Shown piece by piece: positions 52,331 through 61,510 of a DNA stretch of 64,000 nt. Where the stretch lies: positions 372,001 to 436,000 of the forward strand of contig JAWSVM010000001.1 in assembly GCA_033851915.1 (NCBI GenBank). The letters are read 5' to 3'. The notes below the pieces were generated by a model that saw only the letters and a program-made list of their open reading frames with translations, was not told where the DNA came from and made no database searches. Position numbers and translations under genes: made by a program. Numbering within the stretch: position 1 is the stretch's first letter; each line of letters starts with the position of its first letter. Origin of the DNA: UBA1672 sp033851915 (lineage in GTDB: Bacteria > Pseudomonadota > Alphaproteobacteria > Micavibrionales > Micavibrionaceae).

Positions 52331-53272
52331 TTACCCATTCAGGCGTGAACCGGGAAAATGTGCCAAGCGGTGCAAGACCTCATCCAACTGTTCCAAAGAC
52401 TTAAATTCGACTGACAATTTGCCGCTTTTTCCATCTGCGCTATCAATTGTTACACGCATACCAAGGGCGTTGCTGATATCATTTTCCAGCGCAACAGTGT
52501 CCGCATCCTTATCATTAGCCGCCACACCAGGCGTAATCGTTCTGGAGCGTTTTTGCTGTGGAACACCTTTTTTATCGGCGGCAAGTTTTTCGGTCTGGCG
52601 AACACTCAGCCCCTTAGCAATAACCTGTTTAACCAAGGTTTCCGGGTCTTTTGCGGTAATCAACGCCCGCGCATGCCCCATCGAAATATCGCCCGCGCCA
52701 ACATGCGCTTGCACAATACTCGGCAAGGTCAGTAAACGCACTGTATTGGTAATATGAGGACGGCTTTTGCCAACGGCTTTGGCAAGCTCATCTTGTGTCA
52801 AATTATAATTATCCAGCAGACGTTCATAGCCCAAGGCTTCATCAATGACGTTCAAATCTTCGCGTTGCAAATTCTCGATCAACGCAATTTTAAACGCGTC
52901 CAATTCGCTTAATTCTAGAACGATAACAGGCACTTCATGTAATTGAGCCAGCTGCGCAGCGCGCCAACGACGCTCCCCTGCTATGATTTCATATTGTTCA
53001 AGGTCTGATGGGCTTTGACGCACCAAAAGAGGCTGCAGCACTCCATATTGCTTGATAGAGCTGGCCAGCTCGCCAATGCTGTCTTCACTGAAAGTGCGGC
53101 GCGGCTGAAATTCACTGGGGGAGAGTTGCTCTACACCAACACTTAAGCGTTTACGCGTGCTTTCCGGCTCGCTCTCGATTTTCTCTTCTATCGCTGCAAC
53201 AACGGATGCGCTCTCTTCCTCGTCAAATAAGGCATTTAACCCAAGCCCTAGGCCACCTGATTCTGCTTCCAT
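52331..53272 (-). CDS. parB: Chromosome partitioning protein ParB
   Basis: CTP-dependent DNA clamp that loads at parS; 313 residues. QLSPSEFQPRRTF, IKQYGVLQPLLV and the CTP-binding GERRWRAAQLA (99-109) form the N-terminal domain; a helix-turn-helix (LTQDELAKAVGKSRPHITNTVRLL) follows, and the C-terminal dimerisation part ends LSVEFKSLEQLDEVLHRL. parS sites lie 1.5-5 kb away in mnmG and mnmE. Normally parA lies between rsmG and parB; only 98 bases separate them here. Confidence 0.95.
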   Translation of the reverse strand: MEAESGGLGLGLNALFDEEESASVVAAIEEKIESEPESTRKRLSVGVEQLSPSEFQPRRTFSEDSIGELASSIKQYGVLQPLLVRQSPSDLEQYEIIAGERRWRAAQLAQLHEVPVIVLELSELDAFKIALIENLQREDLNVIDEALGYERLLDNYNLTQDELAKAVGKSRPHITNTVRLLTLPSIVQAHVGAGDISMGHARALITAKDPETLVKQVIAKGLSVRQTEKLAADKKGVPQQKRSRTITPGVAANDKDADTVALENDISNALGMRVTIDSADGKSGKLSVEFKSLEQLDEVLHRLAHFPGSRLNG

Positions 53273-53370
53273 TTTGCACCTCTATTCATTGTCATTGATA
53301 ATTTTTCAGATTTAGCAATAGTAATTAGATTCGCTAAATCCACACAGTAAAAATCTTTACGCTGCACAGG

Positions 53371-53997
53371 TTATGCACAAGTCAGCTTTTTAATAAATAA
53401 TAATTGCGCCGTATTGTCCGTCAAACTGGGAACGGTGCTGTATTCAAAATTAAAACGTTTTTGCGCCATTGATATTTCCTCATCCGCACGCCCGCCCTTC
53501 ATAAAGCAAAAGCTCAAATCCTTATTCTGCTGCGCCCATGGCAAGCAATACTCAAACAACGTCTCTAAAGACGATAATGCCCGCGCCGTAACAAAATCAG
53601 GGCAGAAATCATCGGTGACGGCTTCAACGCGTTTGGTATGGATGGTAACTTTCGATGCCCCTGTTTCCCGCGCAACGGTGCGCATAAACTGGCATTTACG
53701 TTCATCTGATTCAACCAAATGAACAGCAATATCGGGGTTCATAATCGCCAAGACAAGGCCGGGAAAGCCACCACCGCACCCTAAATCCGCATAGATCTTT
53801 ACGCCCTCGGGTATAGCTTTAGACAGTTGTGCCGAGTCAATGAAGTGTCTGTGCCATGCTTGCTCGATGCTTTTGGAGCTGACAAGGTTGATTGCCTTGT
53901 TCCATTTTAACAATAGCGCATGATATATCTCGATTTTCTCGAATGCCTCGTTCGAGATATCAATCACCTTCTTAAAATCATCTTTTTGATAAATCAT
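53371..53997 (-). CDS. rsmG: 16S rRNA (guanine527-N7)-methyltransferase
   Basis: Methylates G527 of 16S rRNA with SAM; 208 residues. ADLGCGGGFPGLVLAIM (SAM-binding loop) and VTARALSSLETLFEYCLPW are family motifs. ATG 53997 overlaps the mnmG stop in TAATG, so translation is coupled. Its own stop is followed by the short gap before parB. Confidence 0.94.
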   Translation of the reverse strand: MIYQKDDFKKVIDISNEAFEKIEIYHALLLKWNKAINLVSSKSIEQAWHRHFIDSAQLSKAIPEGVKIYADLGCGGGFPGLVLAIMNPDIAVHLVESDERKCQFMRTVARETGASKVTIHTKRVEAVTDDFCPDFVTARALSSLETLFEYCLPWAQQNKDLSFCFMKGGRADEEISMAQKRFNFEYSTVPSLTDNTAQLLFIKKLTCA

Positions 53998-55931
53998 TAT
54001 GCCGCACTCGATTTTTCTGATGGTTTCTGGAATGTTTTTTTGGATGACTTTTTAGACGGCTTCTTCACATAGCGCAACAAAGCCACCACCGCAGCAGGCG
54101 TAACACCGGGTATGCGTGATGCTTCGCCCAATGTCGTTGGGTTCACTTGCTCTAATTTTTGCCGCACTTCATTCGATAGGCTGCCGATTTCTGCGTAATC
54201 CAGCGTCTTGGGCAGTATTAAGTTCTCATCCTTGCGGAACGCCGCTATATCAGCCTCATGGCGGCCCATATAGCCGGCATATAGGGCATCAATCTCTATT
54301 TGCTCGCGAATATCGAGCGCAACATCCTTTAATTCCGGCCAGATCGCGGCAAGATCATTCCATGTAATATCACGGTAAGCCAGCAAAGCCGCAACAGAGC
54401 GGCGTGTACCATCTTTATTGACGCGCACGCCCTGCTTCTCCAGCTCGTTCGGCGTCGCATTCAGTGTCTTCGCCATATCTCGCGCAATTTTCAAAGCAGC
54501 GGATTTCTTCATCCAAATATCTTCACGTTCTTTGCCAACACAACCAATCTCAATGCCCTTATCCGTCAAACGCTGGTCTGCATTATCTGCACGCAGGCGC
54601 AAACGATACTCAGCGCGGCTGGTAAACATGCGATATGGCTCCGGCGCGCCGCGAGTAATCAGATCATCAATCAAAACGCCAATATAAGCATCTGCACGGT
54701 CTAAAGTGAAAATCTCGGCTGTTTCACGTGAAACACTACGACTCAGAGCGTTAATCTGTTTTGCCGCATTAACCCCGGCCATCAAGCCTTGCGCAGCAGC
54801 TTCTTCATATCCTGTGGTGCCATTAATCTGCCCCGCGAGGAACAAACCGGGCAAACGTTTAGATTCTAATGTCTTCTTCAAATCCCGCGGATCGCAGTAA
54901 TCATATTCAATCGCATAGCCCCATTCGATGATTTTAACATCCTCTAACCCCTTAATGGAGTGAATAAAGGCCTCTTGCACATCAACCGGCAGAGATGTCG
55001 ATATTCCGTTCGGATAAACCGTATAATCATCCAGCCCTTCCGGCTCTAAGAATATCTGATGGCGGTTTTTATCAGCAAAACGATTAACTTTATCCTCGAT
55101 TGACGGGCAATAACGCGGCCCTGTGGACTTGATTTGCCCTGAATACATAGGGGAACGCTCTAAATTCTCCTGAATAATGCGGTGCGTCTCTTCGTTCGTA
55201 TGGGTGATATAGCAGGGGATTTGCGGCACTGTAATCACGTCATTCAGGTAAGAGAACGGCGTAGGGGTCTCATCACCCGGCTGTTCCTCCAGAATATCCC
55301 AGTTAATCGTCCGCCCATCAAGGCGGGCTGGTGTTCCTGTCTTTAGGCGGCCAAGAGGGAAACCCAAACGCTCTAACGTTTCTGCCAGCCCTATGGTTGG
55401 CGCTTCACCAACACGCCCTGCGGGCTTCATTTCCTCGCCGCGGTGAATAATTCCGCGTAAGAACGTCCCTGTCGTTAAAACAACTGCCTGACAGCTATAT
55501 TCCGCACCGTCCAGAGTTTTTAAACCGGCAATCGCGCCGTCATTATCAAGGATAAGGTCGTCCGCTGCGCCCTCCACCAGTGTCAGGTTAGGATAGCTGC
55601 CCAAAATCTCCTGCATCGCCTCCAGATAGAGCTTACGGTCCGCTTGCGCGCGTGGGCCACGCACCGCTGGCCCCTTGGATGCGTTCAACATCCGGTACTG
55701 TATACCCGAGCGATCTATAACCCGCGCCATAACCCCGTCCAGCGCATCAATTTCACGTACCAAATGCCCTTTACCAAGCCCGCCAATCGCAGGATTACAG
55801 GACATTGCGCCAACCGTAGCAAGCTTATGTGTCAACAGAGCCGTCTTCGCGCCCGTGCGCGCAGCAGCAGCAGCAGCTTCACATCCTGCGTGCCCTCCAC
55901 CGACAACGATGACTTCAAAATCCGTATTCAT
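53997..55931 (-). CDS. mnmG: tRNA uridine-5-carboxymethylaminomethyl modification enzyme MnmG
   Basis: FAD-dependent partner of MnmE that modifies U34 of certain tRNAs; 644 residues. The FAD motif VIVVGGGHAGCEAAAAAARTGA, the CNPAIGG active-site region and the segment FTSRAEYRLRLRADNAD are present. ATG 55931 (MNTDFEV) is preferred over a start 36 bases upstream. The C-terminal tail is an unusual Lys/Ser-rich extension (KKPSKKSSKKTFQKPSEKSS). A perfect parS lies in the coding sequence. Confidence 0.96.
   Translation of the reverse strand: MNTDFEVIVVGGGHAGCEAAAAAARTGAKTALLTHKLATVGAMSCNPAIGGLGKGHLVREIDALDGVMARVIDRSGIQYRMLNASKGPAVRGPRAQADRKLYLEAMQEILGSYPNLTLVEGAADDLILDNDGAIAGLKTLDGAEYSCQAVVLTTGTFLRGIIHRGEEMKPAGRVGEAPTIGLAETLERLGFPLGRLKTGTPARLDGRTINWDILEEQPGDETPTPFSYLNDVITVPQIPCYITHTNEETHRIIQENLERSPMYSGQIKSTGPRYCPSIEDKVNRFADKNRHQIFLEPEGLDDYTVYPNGISTSLPVDVQEAFIHSIKGLEDVKIIEWGYAIEYDYCDPRDLKKTLESKRLPGLFLAGQINGTTGYEEAAAQGLMAGVNAAKQINALSRSVSRETAEIFTLDRADAYIGVLIDDLITRGAPEPYRMFTSRAEYRLRLRADNADQRLTDKGIEIGCVGKEREDIWMKKSAALKIARDMAKTLNATPNELEKQGVRVNKDGTRRSVAALLAYRDITWNDLAAIWPELKDVALDIREQIEIDALYAGYMGRHEADIAAFRKDENLILPKTLDYAEIGSLSNEVRQKLEQVNPTTLGEASRIPGVTPAAVVALLRYVKKPSKKSSKKTFQKPSEKSSAA
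54720..54735. other. parS centromere site inside mnmG
   Basis: TGTTTCACGTGAAACA is a perfect 16-base match to the ParB-binding palindrome. It encodes VSRET in mnmG. It lies about 1.4 kb from parB, close to the replication origin region, as expected for the chromosomal centromere. Confidence 0.92.
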
Positions 55932-56036
55932 GGGTAAAATTCCTTTATCTCTGCGCCTTCTATACAATTTTCTTGCTTATTTATCCAGAAAAGAATTATA
56001 TAAGTGAAAGCAAGCAGGCAAGTCGGTACTCTCATC

Positions 56037-56591
56037 ATGATTCAAGAAATTTTCAATTCACTTAAAAAATTGATGGCTCATCATAAAGAGGAGAGCCATG
56101 AAGATCTGCATGACAGTTTCGAAAATCAATTTACAAATAATGGCACAACGTTAGTAGAGCTTCTTGTGATGTCACCTGAACTTAATGGCGAGGGCAAAGA
56201 AAATCCAGACGATTATTTTTCAGGTGTTAACTATAGCCTTCCAGTGGCGATGTATGTTATTCGTCGCGCAATGGAAGAAGAAAAGGCATTAGAAGAACAA
56301 AATTGCGTTGATACTTCCGAAGCATTAGCACCGCTGGATAGCCCAGGTGAATCAGACCCTTTAGAAGGACAAACGCCCTATCAAAACTATCTGGATAAGA
56401 AATATGAAATTCTGAAAAGAGAAACCATCGAAATTCATCAAAAAAACGACGAGATGCTTCAGATAGAAGATATACGCATACCGTCACAAGATTTTATTGA
56501 GAACCTAACCCGTGACTGCCTTCAAGAGATACAAGCGTTGGATATAAATAACACGATAGAGCCTGAACATAACACATCAGAGATATCCTAG
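56037..56591 (+). CDS. Unknown acidic protein
   Basis: 184 residues, very Glu- and Asp-rich, helical, no signal peptide. ATG 56037 (MIQEIFNSLKKLM) is preferred to an upstream start. It lies between mnmG and mnmE on the opposite strand and converges on mnmE. Not recognised. Confidence 0.6.
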   Translation: MIQEIFNSLKKLMAHHKEESHEDLHDSFENQFTNNGTTLVELLVMSPELNGEGKENPDDYFSGVNYSLPVAMYVIRRAMEEEKALEEQNCVDTSEALAPLDSPGESDPLEGQTPYQNYLDKKYEILKRETIEIHQKNDEMLQIEDIRIPSQDFIENLTRDCLQEIQALDINNTIEPEHNTSEIS

Positions 56592-56607
56592 AACTTCGGC
56601 ATTGTTG

Positions 56608-57945
56608 TTACTTACCGATACAAAAGTCCCTGAACACGACATCAAGCAAATCTTCAACATCAACCTTACCCGTAATACGCCCTAAATGACGCACAGCGAG
56701 GCGCAGATCCTCCGCGGTTAACTCAGGTAGCGGGGCATTCAGACAACGCTCCAGCGAAGCACGACAATCGATTAAAGCATCTCTATGGCGTTGCCGCGTC
56801 AGAGCAGGTGCCTCGGCTTGACCAACCAAGCTATCAATTTCCTGCGTTAAGCGCTCCAAAAACGCGGTAATCCCTGTATTATTCGTGACCGAGATTTGTA
56901 AGGGGTCAGCGGGATGGTTAATCTTCACGCCTTGATCCACCTTATTAATCACGGCAATAGTATTCTCTTGCTGCTCCAAAGCAAAGCTATGCTGATCCGG
57001 TTCTGCTTGGCTTGCATCATAGAGGATAACGCGGATATCCGCTTCTTCTGCAATCTTCAACGCACGGCGAATACCCTCTGACTCGATGCTATCTTGCCCT
57101 TGCGTACCAATCTGATCAGGACGCAAGCCCGCTGTATCCGATAGAATAACAGGATACCCGCCAATATCGAGATGTGCTTCAATCACGTCACGGGTTGTTC
57201 CTGCAATATCAGAGACAATCGCAACATCACGACGCACCAAAGCATTCACCAGCGAAGATTTCCCCGCGTTGGGTGCTCCAATCACTGCGACATGAATGCC
57301 ATTACGCAAACGCTCTCCGCGTCTATTATCATTCAGATGCGCATCAAGCTCCGCAAGCATATCCATGATCTTCGGAGTTATCTTCGGAACAATACTGTCT
57401 GGCAGATCCTCATCAGGAAATTCGATCTCTGCCTCAACGTAAGCCAGAATCTTGGTAAGCCCCTCGCGCCAGCCATCATAGATCTCTGCCAATGCGCCGC
57501 CCATCTGTGATAGAGCTTGGTTTTTCTGAAGCTGTGTCTCGGCATGAATAAGATCAGCTATAGCCTCAGCTTCCGTTAAATCCATCTTGCCATTTTCGAA
57601 AGCACGACGCGTAAACTCACCCGGCTCTGCCATTCTGTAGTGCTTTTCCGCATTCAGAGCATCCAAAACACCTTGCACAACCGCCATACCGCCATGGAGA
57701 TGGTATTCAACGACATCTTCGCCTGTATAACTATGCGGTGCTTTAAAAGCGATGACGAGGGCATTATCCAATGTTTCACGTGAAACGGGACGTTTCAATT
57801 CTCGTAATAACGCGCGGCGATATTTAATATCCGTATCATCCGTAAACCTTTTAAGGCTGGCATGCGCATGCGCGCCGGATACCCGAATAACGGCGACACC
57901 AGCTTGTCCACGCGCACTCGCCAAAGCATAAATCGTATCAGTCAT
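56608..57945 (-). CDS. mnmE: tRNA modification GTPase MnmE
   Basis: GTPase partner of MnmG; 445 residues. The N-terminal formyl-THF-binding domain opens IYALASARGQAGVAVIRVSG; the G domain has G1 GAPNAGKSSLVNAL, G3 DTAGLR and G4 NKVD; the C-terminus is the essential CIGK. A near-perfect parS lies inside. Its start overlaps the DUF6489 gene stop by 8 bases. Confidence 0.96.
   Translation of the reverse strand: MTDTIYALASARGQAGVAVIRVSGAHAHASLKRFTDDTDIKYRRALLRELKRPVSRETLDNALVIAFKAPHSYTGEDVVEYHLHGGMAVVQGVLDALNAEKHYRMAEPGEFTRRAFENGKMDLTEAEAIADLIHAETQLQKNQALSQMGGALAEIYDGWREGLTKILAYVEAEIEFPDEDLPDSIVPKITPKIMDMLAELDAHLNDNRRGERLRNGIHVAVIGAPNAGKSSLVNALVRRDVAIVSDIAGTTRDVIEAHLDIGGYPVILSDTAGLRPDQIGTQGQDSIESEGIRRALKIAEEADIRVILYDASQAEPDQHSFALEQQENTIAVINKVDQGVKINHPADPLQISVTNNTGITAFLERLTQEIDSLVGQAEAPALTRQRHRDALIDCRASLERCLNAPLPELTAEDLRLAVRHLGRITGKVDVEDLLDVVFRDFCIGK
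57772..57787. other. parS site inside mnmE (one mismatch)
   Basis: TGTTTCACGTGAAACG differs only at the last base from the consensus. It also encodes VSRET, in mnmE. With the mnmG site it makes a pair about 3 kb apart, typical of ParB nucleation zones. Confidence 0.85.
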
Positions 57946-58195
57946 TATCTTCTGAATTTTCCGGCGTTTTTACACCCATTTGCGACCAGAACATCTTCTG
58001 CATCTCGCCAATACCCTGCATTGTCGCGGGCATCCACGTCTTCACCATTTCCTCTGGGCTAAGGTTGCGGATATTCTCTTGCATCTTGTCTTCCAACTCC
58101 TTCATCATGTGCTCTTGCATAGGCGCAATATTCGGCAAACCGACGAACGCGCGGGCTTCTTCTGGTGTACATTCGATATCAAAATTGAATTTCAT
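57938..58195 (-). CDS. DUF6489 family protein
   Basis: 85-residue protein MKFNFDIECTPEEARAFVGLPNIAPMQEHMMKELE... with a short N-terminal beta strand and two amphipathic helices rich in Met, typical of the alphaproteobacterial DUF6489 family found next to mnmE. GGGGGTTATACA precedes ATG 58195. Function unknown; the conserved link with mnmE is the only clue. Confidence 0.82.
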   Translation of the reverse strand: MKFNFDIECTPEEARAFVGLPNIAPMQEHMMKELEDKMQENIRNLSPEEMVKTWMPATMQGIGEMQKMFWSQMGVKTPENSEDND

Positions 58196-58283
58196 TGTAT
58201 AACCCCCTTGGATTAGGTACTATTAAAAAATATTTCTCTGTTGTTTATACAGATTTTTTTTAACAGAAGCTAGCGAACATCCA

Positions 58284-59951
58284 GTGACCGACGATACAAA
58301 TACACCAAAAGACACGCAAATTCATAAACTCGCCCTAAGTGACGAGTATAAAGAAAATGCGATGAATAAAGTTAAGCAAATGGTGAAGGGCAATAAATTT
58401 GACCCTGAGGATGTAAAATTGGAAAAACTGGAAGGTGAAATCCTTCACTTCCAAGCTGAAAATATGCTGACTATCCTTACCAAGGTTAGCCACAAAACCG
58501 TTGGTGGGCGTGTGGAAGGGCCCATGCAGGTCGGCAATGAACAAGCCGTAAATGAGGCTGTAAATAATGCATATATTAGCCTGACACAAGACAGCAATTT
58601 GCACAGAACGATACGTGAGGTGATCTTAAATCGCGACGATCAGGGCTTTGCTGCAGATAATAATATAATTCCCCTACCGTTCTGGAAAAAAGAATACGTA
58701 ACCTATGACCCCTGCCAAACCTGTAAAGCCAAGGGAACCATAAGATGCCACCCTTGCGGCGGGAAAGGTTTGGAACAATGTCCGCGTTGCGATGGGTCAG
58801 GCATGGGACATTGCGGGCATTGCAACGGCTCGCAAATGATTCAAGGGCCAAAAGGCAATCAAATCCAATGCCCGATATGCAACGGACAAGGACATATTGC
58901 ATGCCGATCTTGTAACCAAAGTGGAAGAGTGCAATGCGCGACATGCCGTAGTAAAGGCATAACAAGCTGCCCGAATTGCAAGGGTAATGCATGGATCAGC
59001 ACAGTATATATTCAAAAAATAGAAGCGCGAACAGCCTTTGATTATCCCAAAAATCGCTTACCGGAAAAAGTTGTTGCGATGATCGAGAAACATGGTGCAA
59101 AGATTCGTGAGCACGCCAATATAACAATATCGGAAGATATAGAGAGCGCCGTGAATCTTGACGATCTTGAAAAAACAAAACAAGCCGAAAATGATGATCG
59201 GGAAAATAACTATAGAATTCCAGTTATTTACGAGGTTTTTCTACCCTATGGACATATGGAATATAATATCGCCGGTAAAAGCTATTACACCTTCTTATTC
59301 GGCACACAGGAACGCCTAATTCATGTCTCTCCCTTTCTGGATGACCTGATTAAAAACGGCCTTAGAAAGCTGTCTGATGCGGCAGAGCAGCGCGGCAATG
59401 TTGGCGATAACCTTGTACAAGCCGCAGAATATAGAACAATTAAAGAAGGCATCTTCTACACGACGATGCATTCACTTGGCAAAGCCAAAAGGATGTTACT
59501 GAAGAGTAATTCACTGGGGTTATCAGAAGAAACCGCCAAAGATATTATTAGAAATACAGATATAGCCCTCAAAAATATTACAAAGAAACCACGTGTTACC
59601 GGCCTGATATTCTCTGCTGTTTTAAACGTAGTGCTGCTTTGCACATATTTCCTATCTCCCATGCGGCATATGCTGACGTCTTTTGTGCCAAATCAAAATC
59701 TGCATATTGTTTTTGATCTCTTAGCCTTGGCAACATCAGCTTATTTAGGTGTTATTGTTATTCAAATGATATCGGCATCGGCAATAAAACAGGTTATAAA
59801 CCGGATTGGCATAAAGAAAACTGCGCCGCCTAAATTGGAGAAAACCTTATATTGGACGCTTGGCTTGTCAGCTGTAACCTTTATGGCAACCTTGGAACTA
59901 TCTAGAATGTTCGATATGTATCCAGCCCTTTGGTACACTAATTTGTTTTAG
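58284..59951 (+). CDS. Large membrane protein with DnaJ-like zinc-knuckle array
   Basis: 555 residues. Between 144 and 232 are eight C-x-x-C motifs (CQTC, CHPC, CPRC, CGHC, CPIC, CRSC, CATC, CPNC), most followed by x-G-x-G, enough for four zinc sites; this is the cysteine-rich region of DnaJ, doubled, without a J domain. After a soluble middle part come three hydrophobic segments (about 436-455, 472-495, 525-545). It starts at GTG 58284; no clear ribosome-binding site. Likely a membrane-tethered protein-binding module; not a recognised named protein. Confidence 0.75.
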   Translation: MTDDTNTPKDTQIHKLALSDEYKENAMNKVKQMVKGNKFDPEDVKLEKLEGEILHFQAENMLTILTKVSHKTVGGRVEGPMQVGNEQAVNEAVNNAYISLTQDSNLHRTIREVILNRDDQGFAADNNIIPLPFWKKEYVTYDPCQTCKAKGTIRCHPCGGKGLEQCPRCDGSGMGHCGHCNGSQMIQGPKGNQIQCPICNGQGHIACRSCNQSGRVQCATCRSKGITSCPNCKGNAWISTVYIQKIEARTAFDYPKNRLPEKVVAMIEKHGAKIREHANITISEDIESAVNLDDLEKTKQAENDDRENNYRIPVIYEVFLPYGHMEYNIAGKSYYTFLFGTQERLIHVSPFLDDLIKNGLRKLSDAAEQRGNVGDNLVQAAEYRTIKEGIFYTTMHSLGKAKRMLLKSNSLGLSEETAKDIIRNTDIALKNITKKPRVTGLIFSAVLNVVLLCTYFLSPMRHMLTSFVPNQNLHIVFDLLALATSAYLGVIVIQMISASAIKQVINRIGIKKTAPPKLEKTLYWTLGLSAVTFMATLELSRMFDMYPALWYTNLF

Positions 59952-59956
59952 AGCCT

Positions 59957-59997
59957 AAAAAAATGGCCGCTCTGTGCATTATTGCAACAAAGCGGCC
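59957..59997 (-). terminator. Strong rho-independent terminator (minus strand)
   Basis: GGCCGCT (59965-59971) pairs with AGCGGCC (59991-59997), extended by TGT/ACA and GCA/TGC. On the minus strand the stem is followed by T7 (59957-59963). It ends the transcript of the gene at 60062-60568 and lies a few bases after the opposite gene. Confidence 0.88.
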
Positions 59998-60061
59998 AAG
60001 TGCGACGTAAAGGACACAACATCTTTAGGCAAAGATTGAACGTCTTTCTATACTTAAAATT

Positions 60062-60568
60062 TTAATGCGCATCCGCCACCTTGTTCAAAGCATGTTCTTT
60101 CTGACATCGACGATAGGCAAAAACCGCTTGAGCAGAGCGATTATTATCGAGAACTTTCTTCTGATGCATTAGAGCATGGCTTTTCACTGACGTTACGCTG
60201 ATAGTTTCATTACTTTTGGGCTCAAGAGCAAAACGAGCACCTAAAATAATACCAAGTACAGCAATTTTACCAGCTGTGCGCTGGCTACCACTTGTGGCAA
60301 TATGGGAGGATGTATACTGAGTAGACTTGAGCAAAGATTTGCACATATCCATTACAGTGGAGGGAGGAATTTTAGTATTTAGCAACGCACCGGAGAAAGA
60401 TACATTGTTATTCTTTGTTGTTGGCTGATATACGCTTTCATATGACCACGCTGTGCCCATAGAAAATGCAATAATAAATGTAAATGACAGCAGAACGCCT
60501 TTAGCACTGCGCACCAGAGAACCTGAAGCAACAGTATAATTTCTATTCTTAGAAATTTGTAATATCAT
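60062..60568 (-). CDS. Unknown protein with N-terminal membrane anchor
   Basis: 168 residues. A hydrophobic segment (GVLLSFTFIIAFSMGTAWS, about 24-42) could be a signal peptide or anchor. The rest holds two Cys residues (MCKSL, RRCQKE) and a Ser/Thr-rich stretch. Unrecognised. ATG 60568 is followed by a strong terminator after the stop, so it is a single-gene transcript. Confidence 0.6.
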   Translation of the reverse strand: MILQISKNRNYTVASGSLVRSAKGVLLSFTFIIAFSMGTAWSYESVYQPTTKNNNVSFSGALLNTKIPPSTVMDMCKSLLKSTQYTSSHIATSGSQRTAGKIAVLGIILGARFALEPKSNETISVTSVKSHALMHQKKVLDNNRSAQAVFAYRRCQKEHALNKVADAH

Positions 60569-60802
60569 TTTTCCACCTACATTATAAAGATTCTAGCGAA
60601 CCTTTACGAACCTGACATGCCTTCTTTGTGCATATCCTTACCCTTTCATCACAACACAAAAATAACATTATGACAAACATTATCGTTTCGAGTTTATTTA
60701 GATTTTTATGTTGTTTTTCAATAGAATAAGATAAAAATTTATGTCGCATTTTTTACAAATATCTTATATCTATGATATTCATCTAAAATCGAGGCACAAT
60801 TT

Positions 60803-61492
60803 GTGAACGTAAAGAAAATGAAAATGATGCGCCCAACACGAATAACACTGATCATCATAGCATTTTGTATGATGCTCTTATTCTATGGCATATCCAGTAT
60901 GTCTAATATAGATGCACGCACAATAGCGACATACAAGCCCAATCCATGGCCACCAGTTCTGGACCAACCTTACCCGGATCTTGAGCTGATTGACCAGAAT
61001 GGTGAGACTTTCAAATTATCCTATCTAAAAGGGAAAGTTATTATTATAGAGCCCATTGGGATGAATTGCCCATCATGTCAGGCTTATTCAGGGGCGCATG
61101 ATTATGGTGCTTTTAGAAATAATCCGGTCGAGGCCCATTCAAAATCATTTCGCAAAATATTTCCTCTTTATGCAAAGGGATTAGAACTGCCCAGCAAAGA
61201 CATCATATTCGTGCAACTCTTGCTCTATGATATGAGAATGGGAAAGCCCACAGCAATAGATGCACATAAATGGGCTCAACATTTTAAATTATATAGAAAA
61301 CACAATCATGTTGTCGCTGTCAGTCCGCATGATTTACGTGGGCCTGAAAGCTATAACCTGATTCCAGGATTTCAATTAATTGATAAGAATTTTGTATTGC
61401 GTATTGATTCAACAGGACACAATCCAAAGCACCAGCTTTATAAGCATCTCATTCCTATGACGCCGACATTTGTGAAACAAATTCCTGAATAA
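60803..61492 (+). CDS. Membrane-anchored thioredoxin-fold protein, SCO1/TlpA-like
   Basis: 229 residues. An N-terminal anchor (ITLIIIAFCMMLLFYGI, about 14-30) places the rest in the periplasm. QPYPDLELIDQNGETFKLSYLKGKVIIIEPIGMNCPSCQ is the redoxin start and CPSC at 89-92 the active or copper-binding pair, as in SCO1/SenC and TlpA. The segment VVAVSPHDLRGPESYNLIPGFQLIDKNFVLRID resembles the SCO His-containing part. Likely thiol or copper delivery to envelope proteins. GTG 60803 is the start. Confidence 0.72.
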   Translation: MNVKKMKMMRPTRITLIIIAFCMMLLFYGISSMSNIDARTIATYKPNPWPPVLDQPYPDLELIDQNGETFKLSYLKGKVIIIEPIGMNCPSCQAYSGAHDYGAFRNNPVEAHSKSFRKIFPLYAKGLELPSKDIIFVQLLLYDMRMGKPTAIDAHKWAQHFKLYRKHNHVVAVSPHDLRGPESYNLIPGFQLIDKNFVLRIDSTGHNPKHQLYKHLIPMTPTFVKQIPE

Positions 61493-61510
61493 CTGGAAAG
61501 ATAATAAAGA

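Noticed and set aside
53371..53379. TTATGCACA, a DnaA-box match at the end of rsmG
   Set aside because: Single box overlapping a stop codon, without the box cluster or AT-rich unwinding element of an origin; no oriC is supported in the window.
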